Source: DASUGM01 sp036274055
Lineage (GTDB): Bacteria > Acidobacteriota > Vicinamibacteria > Vicinamibacterales > SCN-69-37
Direction of reading: 5' to 3'
Length of the DNA: 25,464 bases
Assembly: GCA_036274055.1 (NCBI GenBank)
Contig: DASUGM010000295.1
Coordinates: forward strand, 1 to 25,464
The first letter of the stretch is position 1; the number at the start of each line of letters is the position of its first letter. Positions 21,573 through 25,464 of this stretch are shown here, piece after piece. The position numbers and the translations under genes were made by a program. Under the pieces are notes generated by a model. That model was not told where the DNA came from and made no database searches. It saw only the letters and a list, made by a program, of their open reading frames with translations.

Positions 21573-24434
21573 TTACTTCTTCTCCGGCGACAGCGTCACC
21601 AGGACGTACCGGCTCATGTTGAGGTACTGCCTGGCCGCGGCTTGAATTCCTTCCGGCGTCAGCTGGTCCATGCCGGCCCGCACCGCGAAGATGTTCGCCG
21701 GATCCTCGCCGTTCGTGTAGGCGGTGGTCAGCTGGCCGAGCAGATAGGCGTTCTGCTGCAGGTTGGTCTCGCGATCGCGGCCGAGCGCCAGGCGCGCGTC
21801 AGCCAGCTGCGAGGCGGAGGCCCCGCGTTCACGGAAGGTGGCGATGACGTCGAGCGCCACCTTGATCAGATCCTGCATCCGCGCCGGATCGCAGGCGAAG
21901 TTGATGGAGATGGTGTACTGCTCCTTCGGAAATTTCGAGAAACCCGGCTGGGCGCTGACGCCATAGGTGCCGCCCAGATCCTCGCGCAGCCGCTGATGCA
22001 GATCGCCGCTCAGCAGACTGACCATCGTCGTGATCAGCAACCGGTTGTCCGGTGTGTTCTGAAACGGGCCATTGAATACCAGGGCGACCTCGCTCTTCGG
22101 CTCGATCCCCTTGACCACGCTCTTGGCGACGATGTCGGCCGGCGGATCCATGCCGAGGTCCTTCGCCGCCTCCTTGCGGTTGATGGACGGCAGGCTGGCG
22201 ATGTAGCGCTCGACAAGCGGCTTGATCGTCGTCAGGTCGAAGCTGCCGACGAAGACGAACGTGAAGTCGCTGGCGTCGGCGAAGCGCTCCTTATAGAAGG
22301 CCAGCGATTTGTCGAGGTTCATGCGATCGACGAGCGCCGGCGTCAACGGCCGGGCGCGCGGGTTGTCCCGCGTCAACGCCGCGGCGAGGGCACTTTCAAA
22401 CGCCGCCTCCGGCTGCGCCTCGCGATTCGCGGCCAGGGCTTTGAGCTGGCCGGTGAATGCCGAGAAGGCCTCGCGGTCGGCCCGGGGCGCGGTGAAGGTC
22501 AGGAAGAGGAGCTTGAACATCGTCTCGAGATCCTTCTTGGTCGAGCCGCCCTGCAGGCCTTCCTCGGTGTCGTTGATGTTCGGCCGGACCGCCGTCGTCA
22601 CGCCCGCCAGCGCCCGGTTGACGTCGAGCCGGCTGAGCGCGCCGAGGCCGCCCTGCGAGACCACGTCGTCGGCGGTGGTCGCGGCGATGAAATCGGCGTC
22701 GCTCGCGAGCGAGGTGCCACCCGGGCTGACGGCGCGGAACAGGATCTCGTCTTCCTTGAACGTCGTCGGTTTGAGGACGACGCGCGCGCCGTTCGACAGC
22801 CGCCATTCCGTCACCCCGGTGTCGCCGATCGGCTTCGACGACGTGACCGTCCCCGCTGTCGGCGCTTTCTCGAGCAGCGGCACGGCGCTGACCTTGTCGA
22901 CGTACGCCGTCAGCGCCGGATCGTTGGCCGCGGCAATCGCCGCCGTCAGCGCCGTCTGGTTCGGCAGTTTCGGCGCGGCCGCTTCGGGGGCGGCGACGGC
23001 GACGGCGCGATTGCCGTCCGGCACCCACGTCTTGGCGACGGCGTTGACTTCGGCCAGCGTGATCTCGGGCAGAAAGCGTTGCGACAGCGCCTGCTCGTAG
23101 ACGATGCCCGGAATCGGCTCATCGTTCATAAAGTTGCGGATGAACTCGTCGGCCAGCGGCGCCGATGGGCTCTTCTCGCGCTCGACCAGCGCCTGATCGA
23201 GATACTGATAGCTGCCGAGCTTCTGGCGATCGAGCTCGGTCTGCGTGAAGCCGAACTGCAGCACGCGCTGGACCTCGGCGAGTAACGCGGTCAGTCCGCG
23301 CGCGACGCCGCCATCCGGCACCAGCGCGTTGAGCACGGTGAGCTCGACCGTGCGCACGAACAAGCCGCGCGATGTCTCGGCGGCGAGGAACGGCGCGCCT
23401 GGCTTGTCGGCGATCTCGCTGAGACGATCGGACAAGAGCGCGCCAAACAGGCGTTCGACCATCTGCTGGCGGTACGCGCCGACCGTGCTCTGATCGCGGG
23501 CCGGCATCCGGCCGAACACGCCGACCGTCGTCGCCGTCATTTCCTTGTCGGTGACGATCGAGAAGCGCGTGCCCGGCTGATTGGGCACGGCGAAGTCGGG
23601 CCGCGGCTTCGGCGAAATCGACGCCGGCAGCTTCCCGAAGTGCGAGATGATCGCTGCCTCGACCGCGCTGGTGTCGAAATCGCCGACGACCACCACCGCC
23701 ATCAGGTCGGGACGGTACCAGTCGTTGTAGAACTTCTTCAGTTGTTCCGCCGTCGCGGTCCTGATGATCTCCGGTTTGCCGATCGGCGTCCGCTCGGCGT
23801 AGCGCGAGCCGCCGAGCAGCACCGGCAGCTGCGCGTCCTGGATGCGTGCCGCGGCGCCGAGGTTCAACCGCCACTCTTCGAGGATCACGCCGCGTTCGCG
23901 CTCGACTTCCGCGGGATCGAACGTGACTTCGTGGGCCCAGTCCTCGAGGGCGAGCAGGGATCGATCGATGACCGCCGGATCGGCGGTCGGAATCTGCAGC
24001 GAATACACCGTATCGTCAAAGCCGGTCTGGGCGTTGACGTGCGCGCCGAAACGCATACCCAGTCTTTGCATGAACGCGACCACGTCCTGCTTCGGGAAAT
24101 GGCGGGTGCCGTTGAAGGCCATGTGCTCCACGAAGTGTGCGAGCCCGCGCTGGTCGTCGTCTTCGAGAACCGACCCGGCCTTGAGGGCGAGCCGGAGTTC
24201 GGCGCGTCCCTGAGGGATTCGATTGGCGCGGACGTAGTAGCGCAGCCCGTTGGGCAGCATCTTCGTCGTAATCAGAGGATCGACCGGGATCTTCTGTCCG
24301 AGCGGCGCGGTTTTCGCCGTTGTCGCCGGCGCCGGCTGCTGCGCGGCGAGCAACCCGCCGCCGAGCAGCGTTGCGATCAGCACCAGGTGGACGCGGAGAC
24401 GCGGAAAGAGCGGGTGCGAGAGGTATCGGTTCAT
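21573..24434 (-). CDS. Two-domain M16 zinc metallopeptidase, exported
   Basis: 953 residues, the length of a fused two-unit M16 enzyme. A signal peptide is visible (hydrophobic core about 15-30, then AAQQ). The N-terminal half carries HxxEH (His100, Glu103, His104; HFVEH) and a downstream acidic VILEEWR segment (Glu186/187). The C-terminal half lacks the zinc motif, as usual for the second unit. It is expected to degrade peptides in the periplasm. It is co-directional with the lipoprotein gene 12 bp downstream. A hairpin lies directly upstream of its start codon and a divergent gene begins 52 bp away. Confidence 0.95.
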   Translation of the reverse strand: MNRYLSHPLFPRLRVHLVLIATLLGGGLLAAQQPAPATTAKTAPLGQKIPVDPLITTKMLPNGLRYYVRANRIPQGRAELRLALKAGSVLEDDDQRGLAHFVEHMAFNGTRHFPKQDVVAFMQRLGMRFGAHVNAQTGFDDTVYSLQIPTADPAVIDRSLLALEDWAHEVTFDPAEVERERGVILEEWRLNLGAAARIQDAQLPVLLGGSRYAERTPIGKPEIIRTATAEQLKKFYNDWYRPDLMAVVVVGDFDTSAVEAAIISHFGKLPASISPKPRPDFAVPNQPGTRFSIVTDKEMTATTVGVFGRMPARDQSTVGAYRQQMVERLFGALLSDRLSEIADKPGAPFLAAETSRGLFVRTVELTVLNALVPDGGVARGLTALLAEVQRVLQFGFTQTELDRQKLGSYQYLDQALVEREKSPSAPLADEFIRNFMNDEPIPGIVYEQALSQRFLPEITLAEVNAVAKTWVPDGNRAVAVAAPEAAAPKLPNQTALTAAIAAANDPALTAYVDKVSAVPLLEKAPTAGTVTSSKPIGDTGVTEWRLSNGARVVLKPTTFKEDEILFRAVSPGGTSLASDADFIAATTADDVVSQGGLGALSRLDVNRALAGVTTAVRPNINDTEEGLQGGSTKKDLETMFKLLFLTFTAPRADREAFSAFTGQLKALAANREAQPEAAFESALAAALTRDNPRARPLTPALVDRMNLDKSLAFYKERFADASDFTFVFVGSFDLTTIKPLVERYIASLPSINRKEAAKDLGMDPPADIVAKSVVKGIEPKSEVALVFNGPFQNTPDNRLLITTMVSLLSGDLHQRLREDLGGTYGVSAQPGFSKFPKEQYTISINFACDPARMQDLIKVALDVIATFRERGASASQLADARLALGRDRETNLQQNAYLLGQLTTAYTNGEDPANIFAVRAGMDQLTPEGIQAAARQYLNMSRYVLVTLSPEKK

Positions 24435-24458
24435 GGGTCCCTGCAGTCAGGGTAACCC
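24435..24458 (-). promoter_or_regulatory. Hairpin directly upstream of the M16 start codon
   Basis: A stem CCCTG/CAGGG (24439-24443 with 24448-24452, loop CAGT) is extended by GGGT/ACCC after a 2-nt bulge, ending one base from the M16 ATG. In the mRNA it would occlude ribosome access or act as an operator. It sits in the 52-bp divergent gap. Confidence 0.4.
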
Positions 24459-24474
24459 GCCTTTGGGTTTTTGA

Positions 24475-24480
24475 TACGCT
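24475..24480 (+). promoter_or_regulatory. -10-like TACGCT before the small CxxCH protein
   Basis: TACGCT ends 6 nt before the ATG at 24487. No SD is present. A GTG two codons earlier is adjacent to the box. Confidence 0.4.
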
Positions 24481-24486
24481 GTGACC

Positions 24487-24834
24487 ATGTCGCGCCGGGC
24501 TTTGGCCTGGATCGTCGTGGCGGTGCTCGTAGCCGCGCAGGGCCTGCCGGCGCTGTCCTCGCGGCACCTCTTTGCCGACGCGGATGCCGGCGGCCCGGTG
24601 CTCGCCATCGGACACACGGCCGCGCAGTTCGAGGCCGTGCGCACGCCGGTCGCCGATGAGCACTGCGCGATTTGCCACTGGATGCGCGCGGTCAATGGCG
24701 CCGCCCCGGGATCGCCGCTCGCTACCTCGATCGCCACCGACTTAGAAGCCGTCGCCACCGTCGGTCGTCCGACCGGCTACGCACTCGACCTCGCCGCCGA
24801 ACAGCCTTCGCGCGCTCCCCCGGCGCGCAGCTAG
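24487..24834 (+). CDS. Small exported protein with a CxxCH motif
   Basis: 115 residues from the ATG at 24487 (a GTG at 24481 is an alternative). A signal peptide (about 1-25; MSRRALAWIVVAVLVAAQG) precedes a low-complexity Ala-rich region. HCAICHW (Cys60, Cys63, His64) is both a CxxCH haem c attachment motif and the sort of metal-binding Cys/His cluster found in small DUF2946-like proteins. No distal Met or second motif confirms a haem protein. It is 74 bp upstream of the outer-membrane channel-like gene on the same strand, so it may handle a metal or cofactor for that system. The identity is uncertain. Confidence 0.6.
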   Translation: MSRRALAWIVVAVLVAAQGLPALSSRHLFADADAGGPVLAIGHTAAQFEAVRTPVADEHCAICHWMRAVNGAAPGSPLATSIATDLEAVATVGRPTGYALDLAAEQPSRAPPARS

Positions 24835-24898
24835 CCCGTAGTTTCCCCCAGTTCAATTTCGTCAGCTGCGCCGTCAGCGGCGCGCCAGCTCTCCTCGT

Positions 24899-24902
24899 GA
24901 GG
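24899..24902 (+). promoter_or_regulatory. Shine-Dalgarno GAGG of the channel-like gene
   Basis: GAGG lies 6 nt before the ATG at 24909. It is the second clear SD in the window and supports that start. Confidence 0.5.
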
Positions 24903-24908
24903 TTTTGC

Positions 24909-25464
24909 ATGCGTGTGATCCGCATTTGGATCGTCCCCGCCGGGCTGTTGACGACCCTGCTCTGGTCGTCGCCGGCGTCCGCCCAGGTTCCGGTCGCGCC
25001 GCCGGTCCAGCCCGCGGCAGTGACCGAGGTGCGCGACGAACTCGAACGTCTGCGCAAGGAATTCGACGCGATTCGCAAGGCCTATGACGAGCGTCTGTTG
25101 GCGCTCGAGCAACGGCTGACGCAGATCGGCGGCGGCCCGCTCTCGCCGGCCGAGGCGGCGGCGCCATTGGCCCCGCCGCCGGCGCTGGTGGCGCCGCAGG
25201 AGCCACAGCCGCAGGCCCCGATCTCGGCGGCGCCGACGCAGTCATCGAAGATCTTCAACCCCGACACGTCGGTGATCGGCAACTTCGTCGGCGTCGGTGG
25301 CAAGAACCCGTTCAACACCCAGCCGGCGTTTCAGCTCTCGGAAGCCGAAGTGTCGTTTCAGGCAATTGTCGATCCGTACGCGAGGGCCGATTTCTTCCTC
25401 TCGGCCGGACCTGAGGGGCTCGACGTCGAAGAGGGCTACATCACGTTCACGTCGCTGCCGGCGA
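24909..25464 (+). CDS. Outer-membrane beta-barrel channel-like protein, N-terminal part (cut by window end)
   Basis: 185 residues are visible and the frame is still open at the end. A signal peptide ends in SPASAQ (about 25). A coiled-coil (about 40-68, VRDELERLRKEFDAIRKAYDERL) and a Pro/Ala-rich linker (about 78-105) follow. The barrel-like part starts about 110 with IFNPDTSVIGNFVG and includes LSEAEVSFQAIVDPYARADFFLS and DVEEGYITF, alternating strands typical of outer-membrane porins. The combination of periplasmic coiled coil and barrel resembles trimeric porins. The transported substrate is unknown; the neighbouring CxxCH protein hints at metal or cofactor handling. Confidence 0.75.
   Translation, partial: MRVIRIWIVPAGLLTTLLWSSPASAQVPVAPPVQPAAVTEVRDELERLRKEFDAIRKAYDERLLALEQRLTQIGGGPLSPAEAAAPLAPPPALVAPQEPQPQAPISAAPTQSSKIFNPDTSVIGNFVGVGGKNPFNTQPAFQLSEAEVSFQAIVDPYARADFFLSAGPEGLDVEEGYITFTSLPA

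Noticed and set aside
21213..23285. 690-residue open frame on the plus strand
   Set aside because: It is antisense to the two-domain M16 gene and the lipoprotein, has an Arg/Asp-rich composition typical of reversed GC-rich coding sequence, and has no recognisable domain.
24454..24472. Rho-independent terminator AACCC/GGGTT with T-run
   Set aside because: The stem is only 5 bp with a 6-nt loop, and no plus-strand gene ends just upstream; it lies in a divergent promoter region.

Overview
The window looks like a chromosomal segment of a GC-rich soil-type bacterium, most plausibly an Acidobacteriota of the Vicinamibacteria type. That assignment is an inference from gene content (several M16 peptidases, BlaI/M56 pair, NamZ-like DUF1343 protein, outer-membrane channel), GC-rich codon use and the style of the intergenic repeats. 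I found no rRNA, tRNA, CRISPR, transposase or phage gene. About 25 protein genes are supported, two of them cut by the window edges.

Layout. 1-4021 (+): end of a DUF4870 membrane protein, then an Mrp/ApbC P-loop ATPase and two overlapping M16 peptidase genes, one with the zinc motif and one without. 4159-4941 (-): glutaminyl-peptide cyclotransferase. 5093-6386 (+): zinc-type alcohol dehydrogenase/quinone reductase and a 70-residue membrane peptide. 6591-9475 (-): alpha/beta hydrolase coupled to a rhodanese, then an amidase-signature enzyme. 9566-11313 (+): a small two-gene nucleotidyltransferase module and a second zinc dehydrogenase. 11314-11861 holds no gene, only repeats. 11862-13039 (-): AhpD-like protein coupled to a membrane-anchored DsbA-like protein, divergent from pyruvate kinase (13059-14453, +). 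From 24434 down to 14604 there is one long minus-strand run: two-domain M16 peptidase, lipoprotein, phospholipase D/cardiolipin synthase-like enzyme, FdhD, BlaI-type repressor, M56 membrane peptidase, a PH/GRAM-like protein, a NamZ-like DUF1343 protein and an SRPBCC protein. At the right edge (+) sit a small exported protein with a CxxCH motif and the start of an outer-membrane channel-like protein.

Most striking feature. Nine places carry arrays of degenerate 7-9 bp 'words'. Each locus mostly uses its own word, and the words are usually arranged as two inverted arms that would fold into long imperfect hairpins. The arrays run right up to genes and supply their start codons (NamZ-like, PLD-like) or stop codons (amidase, DsbA-like, SRPBCC, lipoprotein), and one lies in-frame inside a gene. 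Three loci share an outward-facing end motif, and two loci with different words share a 13-bp core. I regard this as the best candidate for something undescribed. It resembles in principle the heptanucleotide STRR repeats of cyanobacteria, but I could not search databases.

Expression. Shine-Dalgarno sequences are rare here. Several genes instead have a TANNNT -10-like hexamer ending 6-8 nt before the start codon, a pattern expected of leaderless mRNAs. Many gene pairs overlap by ATGA, GTGA or TGATG, implying translational coupling.
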